Source: Elysia chlorotica (lineage: Eukaryota; Mollusca; Gastropoda; Plakobranchidae). Taken from it: a stretch of DNA of 64,000 bases. The DNA lies in NCBI GenBank assembly GCA_003991915.1, contig RQTK01000175.1, positions 153,445-217,444 on the forward strand, read 5' to 3'. This document shows positions 49,030-61,597 of this stretch, piece after piece. Made by a program: the position numbers and the translations under genes. How positions within the stretch are numbered: the first letter of the stretch is position 1; each line of letters starts with the position of its first letter. Under the pieces are notes generated by a model, which saw only the letters and a program-made list of their open reading frames with translations, was not told the origin of the DNA and did not search any database.

Positions 49030-49241
49030 GTGAAAGCCGATGGCAGAGTGGTTAGCACACTGGTCTTTGTCTTAGCAAGGCGAATAGGTGCCGAGTAGAA
49101 GGTGCGGGTTCGATCCTCGTCCATGTCATTAGTCTAAAATGTGTCTTTGTCTACTTGTCTTATCTGTTGGTCTCAAGCTAGACCTAGGTTTGTGGCTGTC
49201 CCTTCTAACCTATTATTAATATTATTATTATTATTATTATT
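49030..49241 (+). mobile_element. tRNA-like SINE with (ATT)n tail
   Basis: gccgatggcagagtggttag matches an A box of Leu/Ser-type tRNAs and gtgcgggttcgatcctcgt holds a good B box. The acceptor-stem halves do not pair well, and the element continues about 100 bp into a (ATT)n tail, so a SINE is likelier than a functional tRNA gene. Confidence 0.6.
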
Positions 49242-49261
49242 TCTTGATGTTGTTGCAGTAG

Positions 49262-49506
<245 letters not shown>

Positions 49507-51260
49507 TAGCATCGTTGTTTTATTAACTGTTATGTATACATGTCTGATAATCATCATTACTACAAGTATAGTACCTAATGACAGAGTGTATGTTCACGCG
49601 GCCTGAGTGAAAAGGCTGTCGCGATAAGAGCGTCCCGTGCCTAGTGCCTACGTGCCGAGCGGCAGGCACAGTGCACACATAGTGACATTCTGACTGGATG
49701 ATCCTGATGCCGTGGCGCTGGCCTGCCGGGCTCTCAGCGGTCTGACAACTTAGTGGCCAGGCCAGTGTTATCGATCAGCTAAACACACACACACAGAGCT
49801 GGGATAACCCTCATTACCACGGCTGGCTCATTGTGTGTGTGTGACCGTAAAATAGAGTTAAGGTCAAGGTCGCTGCATCGAAAATATAATACCCTAGAAA
49901 TGTGAAATCTATATCCACCATCAGTGTGTGGTCATGCCTGAACGATCCGCGAAGGAAACCTGGCTGGAGGGTACGGGGCTGGGGGCTATTGAGCGTTGGT
50001 GGTCACCCAATCGGAAAGCTCGTGGGTTATCCGTCAAATTTTTCACCCAGACTTCACCCCCTATTGTTTGGGTCAGTATCAGTATACATTAGTGATGTGG
50101 CCAAGTTTGTACATTTTGAACATGTATATTTCCCCACTTATTCGTATGTGGCAACACGTAAAGTTGTACGATGTTATTCGTGGGACTCATCGCCTTTTCG
50201 AATCGTCCTAGGGAACCTGTCCTAGGTAACCTAGGAGGAAAAGCTTCTCTCCTACAAAGAAGTAAGAGACGTAAAATTACGAGATATAGGGATAGAGAGA
50301 GAGAGAGGAGGGGGATATTGGTCAGTTTCTTAATTTAAGTTAAATGTCAGCATATAGGTAAAGGTTCCATGACTTGTGTATTATAAGATAAGATACATAC
50401 ATAATTTAATGTGCTATCATGTACTGCAGAGTGCTCTGGGATGAAGCGCAGATTTTACGCTCGAATTTTAACAAGTTACAAGTGCACCTGTATCCGCTCA
50501 AGTAATGTGATATTTAGGTAATCGAGTGGACTCAAACATAGCCAGAAAATTTTTACTTTAATTTCTTTCATAAGGGGAGATTAAACTCTAGATGGTTAAC
50601 AGCTGTGATCTTTCCCAACTGGGATGCTGAAAGGATAGATACCCGCCCATAACAGAACGTCCCAGCGCGTGACCTACTTCTACACAAAGCATTTTTATTG
50701 CAGACCAAGACTCTCTGTGGATTGCTTTTAAATCGTTAATTTCTGAATAAGACCGATACGCTCTCATTCACCTCTACTGCCCGTAGTGCCCTGTTGAGAA
50801 CTCGGTCAAACAATGAATCTTTCAACCAGAGAGTGTGAATACATGTAGTAAAATCTATTGTCACTGATTCAGTCATTTATTCATGTACCAATACCATGCG
50901 AATGAACCGCCATCAAGTTTCAATACGGAGCTTTGTAAGGAAAAATTTGAACGCCATTGTTGGTGGTCTGGTTTCCATCCGTTTTTGACAGCCGAATAAT
51001 GCGGTAATGTGATCAGACAGGTATCACATTCTTTACTCATGTTGTGTTTACGCTAGTTTGCACTTTGTCATCTCTTTACATGTAGGAGTGCATGGACCAG
51101 TCAGTTGCCCTACTGTTGGTATGTGTTGGAATATGGTCCAAAATCATATATAACGCTGTCTTATATCTAATCTAACCAACGCAGAAACCCACCATGGTCC
51201 CTTTTATTGTCGGTCAGATGTTCTTTCCGGTCTGGTGAGGTACATTGGTGACCTACAAAT

Positions 51261-51262
<2 letters not shown>
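49507..51262. other. No supported feature
   Basis: Mostly unique sequence. I searched the minus strand for KDM6A N-terminal segments and saw none. A short (GA)n tract follows at 51263-51302. Confidence 0.5.
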
Positions 51263-51304
<42 letters not shown>

Positions 51305-51799
51305 CGCTTCCTTCGCATGAGACTCTCATAACATCCCCAGATAGTCGTCAGCTTTTTAACGTTTGATCTCTTCTCAATTCGAATAAAGAAAGAATGTTGA
51401 TCCAGTTTGTATTTATATAGTCTACCTCACGCCGCACACTAGACGTATTCACTGATTTATTGTTTGTGTTGTTATTTTTCTTTCACCTACCAAAAGCTCA
51501 CGATTATAACATAAATAGTTTCTCGTGTGTGGCAACACATAAAGTTGGCCATGGTGACCGGTGTGTGCAGGGCGGAGACCGGAGACCATCGACTAGCGTT
51601 GGAATTTGATGCAAAGATCACTGGCTGACTAGTGGCCCTGGCAGTTCTGACAGCCGTGTGTGTACTCTATGAATGCCTTGGGGCCTTGATGTTAGATAGC
51701 GTCGATGATGCAATCTTACCACACGACAACAACAACTCTGTTTAAACTTTAACTGGACCAAAGATTCGCGCGGACCTTATTTTACTCGATGAAGTCTTA

Positions 51800-52530
51800 G
51801 TGAGTGTACACACCAGTATGTTTTCCGCGTGTATTTTCGGTGTGTATATTTTTTTTTGTGTTCACACCACTCTGCGCAGCCAATTTGCATGTGTATATCA
51901 GAGTCAAAAATACACAAGCGTCCAGAGCATTCAGACCATGTGTACTTTTCACTCTGTTTTCGGCATGCACCAAACAAGAGTGTTCACACCAGTCTGTTTC
52001 GCATGTGTGACTCTGATATACACATGCAATCAAGGGGTCACTGCGCATGCGCGAACCCCAGTGACCCGCGGTCTTCAAAACAAACACATAAATATGGCGA
52101 CTGCAGAAGCCTTTATATAATGTCTGGAGGAACGGCCAATTTTGTATGATATAAAAAATCCAGGCAATTAAAAAAAATTCTGTTCGCTCTTTTTCCGTTT
52201 TGCTGGGAGAGATTGTAAGAGCAGCAAACAATTGCATCTTCCTCTTCACTGGTACTCCATTGTTCTTCTTCGCTAGCAGAACTAGATCTAGGTTTCTGGT
52301 CTTCATTGTATGCCGCCATTTCGATCGATGCCGTCAAACAAACAAGATCACGTGACAGTCGATGCGCATCGCATCAAAATATACACTCGGAAAATACACA
52401 ACGTCTGAACACTCTTAACAAACAGAGTGCAAACTACACATGCGTTTGCTTGTGTATATTTGAATCTGCGAAAAGTACACGCCGTCTGAACAGAAATAAT
52501 TCCAAGGACATACACATGGAAAAAATCCTT
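51800..52530. mobile_element. MITE-like element with long imperfect inverted subterminal repeats
   Basis: Left block (about 51800-52030) and right block (about 52380-52530) are loosely inverted copies. Both are built from short motifs such as ttcagaccatgtgtactttt, cactctgttt, tgcatgtgtatatcagagtc and tacacaagcg. They flank a GC-richer core of about 350 bp. I could not fix exact ends or a target-site duplication. The design resembles non-autonomous DNA transposons with repeated subterminal motifs; class unknown. Confidence 0.45.
52113..52337 (-). CDS. Small ORF in the core of the MITE-like element, unknown product
   Basis: The ORF has 74 codons; a likely start is the second ATG (MAAYNEDQKPRS..., with an ATGGCGGC context). 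It continues with SASEEEQWSTSEEEDAIV, CCSYNLSQQNGKRANRIFF and ends PPDII-stop. An acidic, serine-rich N-terminus followed by a short basic segment is reminiscent of the beginnings of some transposase or accessory ORFs in DNA transposons, but I recognise no domain. It may be a remnant of the element's gene, a captured first exon, or chance. Confidence 0.25.
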   Translation of the reverse strand: MTASIEMAAYNEDQKPRSSSASEEEQWSTSEEEDAIVCCSYNLSQQNGKRANRIFFNCLDFLYHTKLAVPPDII

Positions 52531-52681
52531 CGTCGGTACAGTCCCTTAGACGTCAGAATGTACCATAACCGTGGCTATCTGTATCTGGTATCTTCGACCA
52601 TAAGGTACATGTAAACTCAGATTTATTATGGTGATGCTACACCTTATATTAGCGTCCTGAGATCAACAGAAATATTTATTT

Positions 52682-53030
52682 AAAAGACAATTCAAACAAA
52701 TTTGGCGTTTTGCAATGCAGAGCCATCTAACTGTAGCGTCCAAAGACATGTTTTGCTTATTACTAATAATATGTCTGTTAGCGAAGGGAATCTATAAATG
52801 ACAGAGATCGATAGAGAAAAGTACATTTTATTATCTTGGAATCAGGTATGTCATTAAAAGACAATTCAAACAAATTTGGCGTTTTGCAATGCAGAGCCAT
52901 CTAACTGTAGCGTCCAAAAACATATTTTGCTTATTACTAATAATATGTCTGTTAGCGAAGGGAATCTATAAATGACAGAGATCGATAGAGAAAAATACAT
53001 TTTATTATCTTGGAATCAGGTATGTCATTA
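52682..53030. repeat. 174-bp tandem duplication
   Basis: aaaagacaattcaaacaaat...tggaatcaggtatgtcatta is present twice (52682-52855 and 52856-53029) with a very few substitutions, for example agacatgtttt against aacatatttt, so it is recent. A partial third start (aaaacacaattca) follows. Confidence 0.95.
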
Positions 53031-55900
53031 AAAACACAATTCACGTGGCGACTGAGTGAAAGTATCCACGCAAAATAACGTCGATGTCAGGGTGACCGCC
53101 ATTACCACCATAAAATACTGTTTATTAACGACAAGAACTCGATATGGTAGATAGAATCGGCAAGGTGGTAAGCTGCTAAGCAACTTTAAACGAAGAAGAG
53201 CATCTATAAAGAAAATCCGCAGTGGCCTAAATAACACTTAAAACCATAACATGAGATTGGTGCTAGTAGATATATATATACATTTCTAGTAGATCAAGTT
53301 AAGTACATGTAGATCCTACGATGTGTGAGTGTGTGTGTCTGAGGGGGGAGAGGAAAAAATCAACAAAGCTTTGCGATGAAAGACGTTGTCAACATTACAA
53401 TATTAATTAACCTGAGTCCGGGCGAGAATCAACACGTAAGCCACGGTGTCAGACTAACCTGGGTCACGCAGTAAGACTACTTTGTTAGCCAATCAATAAT
53501 TCTGAATAAAATTTATAAAAAAAAAAAAAAATGAACAAAACATGCTGGAGTGTGGCTGCTTGGCTGGTCCATTTAGGACTTTTGTCTTCTCGACATAGCC
53601 TTAACTTGGGTCAAAGCGGGACCTCGGTCAAAGCACATCTGTGGGTCAGTGTGTCTTTCTAGAGACTTGTCCTACCGTTGCTTGATAACTAACAGCGTAT
53701 TTTGCACATAATACCTTATTCTACATCTAGCCATCATACAGAATCTAGATCTAGACTCAATGTTACAGATTGAGAAAACTGGGAGTCATGGTGCGAATAA
53801 ATGAAAATGTTTTCAAAGATCATTCAAAAAGCCCTGCTACCTTAGAAAATATGGTATTACCGTATAGATTTTATTTGTTCCTTTGTGTGTACGTTATACA
53901 TATGAAATGTTATTTGTATTCATTTCATGTGATGAGTATGTGGAAGTCCTCGCAAAAATATGTAACACTCTTAAATTCATTGTGATAATAATTAATATAG
54001 ACCAGTGGAATTCCAATTTCAAAACACAGTAGCACGTACACACACCGATACATTAAATGCAATGAAAAACTTACCCTTTTAGTTATCGAAATCGTTAGTC
54101 CATCCTATAGAGCGCTTGTATTTAAATAATCCATATTTACAATAAAGAGATAATCGAAGGCAAAAACACAACTTACAACCAGAATAACACAAAGTATGGT
54201 GGAAAAGAAATTAGGCCAAGAAAGATCGAAACACACCACACCACACGAAAAAAGGCCGCTCTGCTTCTACTACTTGTACTAGAACTAGGCCTCTACATTG
54301 CGAGGGTGGGAAGTGGGAACTAGGATATCGGGGAAAGTAGGTCACTACTGTAGTATGAAGTAGAAACTACGCTACCAGTGACCATTATCTCCCTCTCCCA
54401 GCTACCACTACTTGTACTTGTACCAGCCCTCCCCTCAGCAGTCAGCACTAGACGGGCCGCCCCCACCAGTAACACTTCTACGATCTGTGTCAGGATCTCA
54501 GGTTTGCGTCAGTGAGCCCAGCCACGCGTGGCTGGTTGCCCCAGTTTTCACCCCAACCATTCAGGGCCCTTTTGTTTGGAGATGTACTCATGGGGTTTTG
54601 TTTCGCCTTTGCCCACAAAGATTTTGATTAGCGACGTTTATTTTATTGAACTTAGGAGTATAGATTTAAGAGAATAAGAAAAATGATAATTGTGTTTCGA
54701 GTCACATCAATGCAAAATCTACTTTTAGGTTATGGGTAATCGGAGTGCACCATAGTGCATATGTTACATATCCAAAAAAGAACATACACATGAACAATTT
54801 AATCTAAGTAAAAGCCATAATTGAAAGTTAGTGAATAGTCTGATAAAACCGTGCGAACAAAGAATACTTCTTGGGTAGTAAAAACAAAGAATCATTCATG
54901 CGAATAAAAAAGGCCTACGGTGAGTTGTCAAATACCATGAGGTTGATCTTACATCACGATCCCTTCTTCTGTTCACTTACCACATTTACTGACCATGTGA
55001 AACGCAGAAAGCCCGTGGGGCTGTTAGATCTTATCAATAGCATCTATAGGCCAACATGAGAAACTGATGTGGCGACCACTCCACAAAGTTATCACCTGCA
55101 GCATCAATGACACTAAACAGGCCCAGCCAACACGACAGACATAACAAGATATCATCATTACTTTATCATCTCAGGCCTTCCTACGTGCCCATTCATGTAA
55201 CACTAGTCCTTTATTGAACATTAAGAACAACTACAATGAATTGGGTTTGGTTATGACAAGTTCTCACTTATCTTCGGACTGCAAAATACTTATGTTCTTT
55301 TTCTGTGAACATCGACTTAGGAATGTAAAACGTCTCTCGCCTGATTTAATTTTTGTTTATTTATTTAGAGAATATTTATTCTTCATTGTTCGATGCTGGA
55401 CCGTAAATTTTCAAGAAGAAGGAAAGATTGGTTTAGAGCTACATTAACAGTCTGTGTAGACAAATGCCTGGTATGTAATTAGATTATGTTGCCATAGCTG
55501 CTGGCGCTCCACGTGACACATTGTACTTTCTCGGGTAGAAAAGGTTTAGGGGGTAACCATTATATTCATTGAACATTTTCGACTGAATTACAATCAAAAT
55601 GGAGCGAGATCTAGTGCCCCAAGGGGCGATAAGGAGGGGGGGGGGAATGTTGACAGCTTTTCCCATTTTCCCCTTAAGACAATGCTAGTTCCTACCAAGT
55701 ATCAATATGTTCAAATACAAAAATGCACGCTCATCGAATGTTTTGGTTTGTCAAGAATAAGAAATACTCGTTAAAGCTTAACAATAATGTTCCAGTAGAA
55801 ATGGAGGGGAAAAGAGGGAGGGGGGGGGGGGGGGGTCGGGACAATTTGATTGGGAGCGAGTGAGAGAGCGATAGGGAGAGCGACACACGCATAATACCTA
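53031..55900. other. No supported feature
   Basis: Unique sequence with short homopolymers (A near 53520, G near 55640 and 55820). ORFs up to about 77 codons are present but none has recognisable motifs or splice partners. Confidence 0.45.
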
Positions 55901-55904
55901 GACC

Positions 55905-55957
55905 CAGAGAGAGAGAGAGATGGAAAGAGATAAGAAAATACACATACATAGGCCTGC

Positions 55958-55994
<37 letters not shown>

Positions 55995-56000
55995 CGAGCA
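55905..56000. repeat. GA-rich tracts
   Basis: Two short (GA)n tracts flanking a unique spacer. Confidence 0.9.
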
Positions 56001-56139
56001 CCAACCAAGAGACACAAGAGAATCAATCAGCCATTATGCAGGATGCAACGTAACCGTAGAGGCCTAGCGCCTCGTGTCAGTCTCTGCCTGTCCTATCGAT
56101 CCTGCTCACCCATCCACCAACACACAGACACACGACGGC

Positions 56140-56211
56140 CGGGTGGGTGGCTCACTGACACAAGCAAAGTCAGCTACAGCACTTAAAGTTTGTCCCACCC
56201 GAGTCAGGGTT

Positions 56212-56287
<76 letters not shown>

Positions 56288-56720
56288 GCACACACACACA
56301 CACACACAGTCACACGACGATCACTGTTACAATCAAAATAAAATACATAAACACTTAAACAGCAATGTCTTATGGTTCGTATATCAGCTAGACTGGATCG
56401 ATCTTGCTAACGCACATGCACACACACATACACACGAAAGGGTCGGGTGGCTCACTGATGCAATCAAGATTGACATTTTTAACAGTTACAGCTTAAAGTT
56501 CGAACCCCACCAAAGACAAGACCAATCTTTCTCACACACACGCGCGAACGACCGGGGGCTCATTGACACAATCCATTCACAGCTTAAGGTTCGAATCCCA
56601 CCACTAAAGACAGGAGCGGCGAGAGCTCAGTCGGGCAGAGTTCTCGGCTGACGAGTACTAAATCCAGGGTTCAAACCTCAGTTGGCACATCTGTATACCC
56701 TCGTTTCCGCATCGGATTAT
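56140..56720 (+). repeat. Cluster of tRNA-like repeat heads interleaved with (CT)n
   Basis: Three related segments (about 56146-56210, 56437-56515, 56545-56600) share gggtggctcactgatgcaat-like A boxes and cttaaagttcgaacccca-like B boxes. The second and third have good B boxes, the first is decayed. A fourth, different tRNA-like segment (gagctcagtcgggcagagtt, ccagggttcaaacctc) follows at about 56618-56680. A (CT)n/(CA)n block lies at 56212-56308. No cloverleaf closes, so these are SINE heads or tRNA pseudogenes. Confidence 0.5.
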
Positions 56721-57099
56721 TCAGGATAACTAGAGCACACAAAACTAGCCTAAGGTCACATTTCCGCATTAAAAACAAAACTTAACACCAGTGACAAATT
56801 AACTCAAAGCGTATTCAACTTTTTTTCTCCGTATCGGAATTAACGGGAAGCCAAATGAATATATAACGTGCCATTAGCTAAGTTAAGAACAAAGCGGTTC
56901 AATGTGTATCACATGAATATCATACTGATAAATTATTCATGTACTTTATTCAAAAGAGTCAATAGTTAAAAGTGACAAAGAGCTGTATCGAACTAGGCAT
57001 GGCCCTGAACATTATAAGATTGTAGGACAAAATATTATTTACAGTTGGCCTGTCTAGCTGTCACTTCACCATCCGTTACTAGCCGTGCTTTCTTAGAGT
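56721..57099. other. No supported feature
   Basis: Unique AT-rich sequence. Confidence 0.4.
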
Positions 57100-57345
57100 T
57101 TATACCAGCAACTACGCTATCTCGCGGATGGGTCCTAGGAGTAACGTCCGATATTTTTTGCGTGTTGCCAAAGAGAGACAAATAGGGGGTACATGGACTT
57201 CTGTCTTGTCCGGTCACATAATGAAACCACGGAACAACAGGGAACAGAGCGATTTGATGTGATATTGATAAGGGTTCGAATCGTGACCTTGTTAGAGGCT
57301 GCGTGCTCGGCCGAATGTGCTACCTCAGAAACCATGTTGCTCTAA
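57100..57345 (-). mobile_element. Diverged SINE copy
   Basis: ctcgcggatgggtcctagga, gtaacgtccgatattttttg, ggtacatggacttctgtctt match the family body in order. The head has a B box (gattcgaaccc on minus, about 57272-57282) and an A-box-like segment. Older than the other copies. Confidence 0.6.
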
Positions 57346-57856
57346 GCTCAAAACAAAAACAAAAACAAAACAACAGAAAAATCTTTTGATGTTACTTAAT
57401 GAAAGGTGAAATTATGCTGCTCTGTGGACTACATAATTGTCATATAATTATGCAGCTAAAAATAAAACGAATAAGTGAAAGCTATCGGAAAAGATGATAA
57501 TCATAATTATGTGTAAAGTTGATGAATAAAAACATGGTAAACTATAAGGTATGCTCCTAGCATATAAGCTTTACATTTACTGCACTCGTGGCTTGTGATG
57601 AGGTGTCTACTGTCTAGACACAGACGAGATTGAGTCAGCAGTGAAAAAAGCACTGCAACTTACAATGGCGGTGGAAAAAAAATAGGGGAAAATCTTCGTG
57701 AAGAACTTGAGAGCTGCAGTTCTGTATTGTTTTGATTTCGTTCCTGCCAATGTTGGATTGTTTTTTACCTCGCTGATAGTGTGTGTGTGTGTCAGAGAGA
57801 GGGATAGATATATACTCGTACATAGGGATTAGGGCTAGTGACAGACAAAAAGAGAT

Positions 57857-57901
<45 letters not shown>

Positions 57902-58160
57902 AAGAGAGGGGGAAGCGTAACGCAATTCTATGGCTCGATTAAACATGGGTATTAGAAAGTCTCTTATTCACGATGAATGGCATTTGAAAAAAAAAAGATC
58001 GATTTTAACGACCTCCATTACATGCCATGACATTAGACTAAAAGGAGGGGTTTTTTTTGTTTTGTTTTTTTGTTTTTTTTTGGGGGGGGGGTATATAAGA
58101 AGCAGAGCAAAAAACTAGGGCACGCCTACATTCACAGAGAGGAAGACGGAGATAGAGACA
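57346..58160. other. No supported gene; GA and homopolymer tracts
   Basis: A (GA)n tract at about 57860-57908 and T/G homopolymers at 58050-58090. Otherwise unique. Confidence 0.5.
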
Positions 58161-58165
58161 TAAAG

Positions 58166-58208
<43 letters not shown>

Positions 58209-58758
58209 AGAGATTGTAAACTATGCAAATATCAGTGTAGACTGAAGAGTATAGCAGTGGGTGTGTTTGTGTCGGGTCACGTGAACTGAGAGAGCAGCCT
58301 GAGCGATGGTGAGTGAGTGAACAGAGCGACCAATGCAAGCTGACTGGCTGAGGCCAGCTGTTCTCCCAACAGTGCTCTCTCTCTATCTCTCTCTCTTAAT
58401 CTTCTCTATCTCTCTCTCTCGCTTTCTCCCTCTCCCTCACTCTCCCTATCCATCTCTCTCTCCTTTCTTTCATGCGCTCTCTCTCTTCGCCTGTCTCTCA
58501 CTCTCTGTATCCATTTCTCTCACTCTCTCTATCCATCTCCCACTCTCTCTTACTCCCTCGCCCTCTATCTCTCAGACTTTCAGGACCTGGGAAGGAGGAA
58601 GGGGCGGGTGGGTGTAGAAGCCTGGAAAACGAACTATCATGGACGCGTGGAAGATTACGTTGGCAGTCATGATTGGGTAGGAAGCAAGCTTAGCTACAGC
58701 ACTAGCAAGACGAACCCGGTAGGCAGTATGTATGTTTATACGTGAGAGAGAGAGAGAT

Positions 58759-58803
<45 letters not shown>

Positions 58804-58973
58804 AGAGAGAGAGAGGCAGACAGACAGACAGACATGGCGAGTGAAAGATGGACACAGAAAAAAATACAGAGAGAGAGAGAGAGAGAGAGATAGAAAGAGA
58901 GAGAAGGAGGCAGACAGACAGACATGGCGAGTGAAAGATGGACACAGAAAAAAATACACACAGAGAGGGAGAC

Positions 58974-59024
<51 letters not shown>

Positions 59025-59036
59025 AAGACAGAGAGA
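58160..59036. repeat. CT-rich and GA-rich tracts with a 110-bp duplication
   Basis: CT-rich sequence at 58370-58575 and GA-rich at 58740-59036. The block gacagacagacatggcgagt plus gaaagatggacacagaaaaa is present twice (about 58818 and 58913), so the GA tract has grown by segmental duplication. Confidence 0.9.
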
Positions 59037-59764
59037 GGGGGCGGTGTGGAACAGACAAACAGAGACACAGAGAGACGTAACAGAGCCTACTCAGCTAGGC
59101 AAGTTCTTCACGTAGACAAGGAAGCTGGAAGCCCAGGATTGAAAGGCCGCATCTTCCTTTTCTCTCCATCTGTCAGCGCAACATTCATAGAGCCAGGCCC
59201 GGGGCATGACCCCTGCCGTCAGCAACAGACCTCAAACAACGTCGGATCGGAGAGCACCGCCTCGGAGAGCACTACTGATAGAGAGTGAGACAGAGAGACA
59301 GAGGCGAATCCTCTCAAACCAAGAGAATCTAAAAATAGCCGTCTGATCTTTCTCTTTGTGATCGGGAATTCACTACGTTCAGGGCTGCGCTGAGAGTACG
59401 GTAGTAAAGTAGAAGTAAACCAAGGCTGGCCTGCCCCACAGGCCCACACTACTGCTAAAACAGACCAACGCTGGGAACAATTATTCTGCTGAGCAAGGCT
59501 TAGAAAATGGGAAGAGGAGTCGGGCTATACATATTATATTACGTCGCGACGATAGACTCATAACAATTCTTTTAAATAAGGCTCACAACAACCTTCGGGG
59601 CAAACAAAAAACAACGAACGTAGGCCTATAGGATGAGAAACTGAAAACAGATTCAATGAGAGTCAATCGGAGTTCATCGAGGCTTCCAACAGTGTCACCG
59701 AAATGAACAAACGTTTGCATTTAGAGCATGGCGTACTTATAGTAAGCTATGATTTAGAGCCACA

Positions 59765-59970
59765 GAGAGCTCAATCAATAAAATATTAGGGACAGAACAC
59801 CTTACATTCTTAGTCTAGTGGGCTTGTATGCCGAACAAAAAATACCCACTGTGTATCATTATGTCCTTACTTTGTTAGTAATTTAAAATAAATATATCAC
59901 TATTACCTATGTTGTGCAAATAATGTCCATTCGGTGACTTTGTCTGCCATTTTGGGTAGCTTTGGAGTAA
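59765..59970. repeat. Interspersed repeat family B, copy 3
   Basis: cttagtctagtgggcttgta, tgccgaacaaaaaatac, attttgggtagctttgg: the most complete match to copies 1 and 2. Preceding 59040-59764 shows no supported gene. Confidence 0.6.
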
Positions 59971-60059
59971 ATGAATTATCACCACTAATGAGCCACTGAC
60001 TCCTATGGTGATTGCACCAGGAACATCCTAAACAGAAGCCCAGCTCTCTACCACAGATT

Positions 60060-60355
60060 CCATTCCACCATCGAAATGTCGCAAGTGGTGGAGTGTTGGT
60101 CTACCAATCGAGAAGTCCCTGGCTTGAAACCCACGGTCGGTCAAAAATTTATTTGTCCGATTTCCACCCCTGTTCACTGATTGAGCCGATATCATATCAT
60201 GTGACCGGCTAAGGCAGGAGCCACACCGTCATGGTATCCCCGCCATGTCTCAGCACATACAATGGTTACACGTTGATCTTGGGATCCGTCCACGTCATAG
60301 CCTATTACGGTGCTGACGTTAGACGCTAAACAACAAAATAAAAAAATAAAAAAAA
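60060..60355 (+). mobile_element. tRNA-derived SINE, plus orientation, with A-rich tail
   Basis: A tRNA-like head (gtggtggagtgttggtctac, ctggcttgaaacccacgg) leads into a body ending gttgatcttgggatccgtcc, tattacggtgctgacgttag, acgctaaacaacaaaat and an A-rich tail to about 60353. The tail half is the family seen at 39340 and 43085; the head is diverged. Confidence 0.7.
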
Positions 60356-61550
60356 ACATCGTGACCCACCCCCCTCTTCAATGCATTGTGCTAAAATTAG
60401 AGGGTGGAAAAACTTATACAATCTTCCTCTCTGTCTGCCACCGTTCTAAAACTTCAAAACAACAACAACAAAAACAAAGCTGCAAACAAGTTGAAGAGAA
60501 AAGTAGGCTCTAGATTTAGAACGCTAGCACTCTAGGCGCCCCAGCGACAGCTCTGCCACCTCACAAATCGATCGGCTGAATAACAACAAGACAAGCCGAC
60601 ATCTCGGTACACTCTATCTCAGTCGGGGAGGATTACCGAGCCAGCTTCCTTCTTCTAGTTCTAGACATGGTAAAGTTCATGAGATAAGGAGGCCCCCGGC
60701 AAAATAAACGATGACAGCAACCAAGCATTAGCTTAGTTTTTGTTATGCACGCACTGTATTACAAACTTCAGAACCCGGGGTACATTAGGCTTATTTAAAT
60801 ACACACTTGTTTTCGGACACAGGATAAAAGAAAATTAAAATTGGCATGGCATTAAACTGGTTAATATTAAGAGGGCTTTTCTAAACTGGTCACAGCTTTG
60901 ACTCCACACTGTCGGTGTGTTAGCAATAGAACAGTTCCGGGTCCTAAAATCATCGATCACACCTTGCCCGATAAGACTATGTGTTATCCATAACGTAGAT
61001 ACTGAATAAGTCTTAGATCTGTATTGATTAGGCCTACTTTTATTGACTGGGCGAGGAGAAAAAAAACACTCATCAGTAAAAATCAGTTATGTGGCCATTT
61101 AATGAGACTGGGGCAGGAATATGGCAGAGATGGATGATAATTCACTGTAGCACGAATAGACTACAATAACTGAAAGCCTGCTTGCGGATCCTATATTTTC
61201 AAGTTCTATTTTCTTTTTCCTCTTTTTTTTTCTGCGAGCATGGTCTTGCTTTAACATCTTCCTCTTCGCCTTCTTCAACGAACAGCCTTTTGTCTGAAGC
61301 ATCATCAACATCGATCTACAATACACACGACGCCCGCTTTTCCCCTGAGAGACGTCTTTCTTCCACCCCATCCCACCCTGGCCAGGCCACACACACACAC
61401 CCCTACACCCCGACCGCTGCTAGAATCCCTCATGAGGAGCCCGGCCTGGCATGCATATCAGGCCAAGAGGCAGACAAGAAATCGATCGGGAGATTGAAAA
61501 GGATTCATATTTCAAGGGCTGGAGAATGAGATACACCTACATGGAGAAAT

Positions 61551-61597
<47 letters not shown>

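Noticed and set aside
49030-49125. Functional tRNA gene (Leu/Ser-like)
   Set aside because: A and B boxes are good but the stems do not close and the element continues into an (ATT)n tail, as a SINE would.
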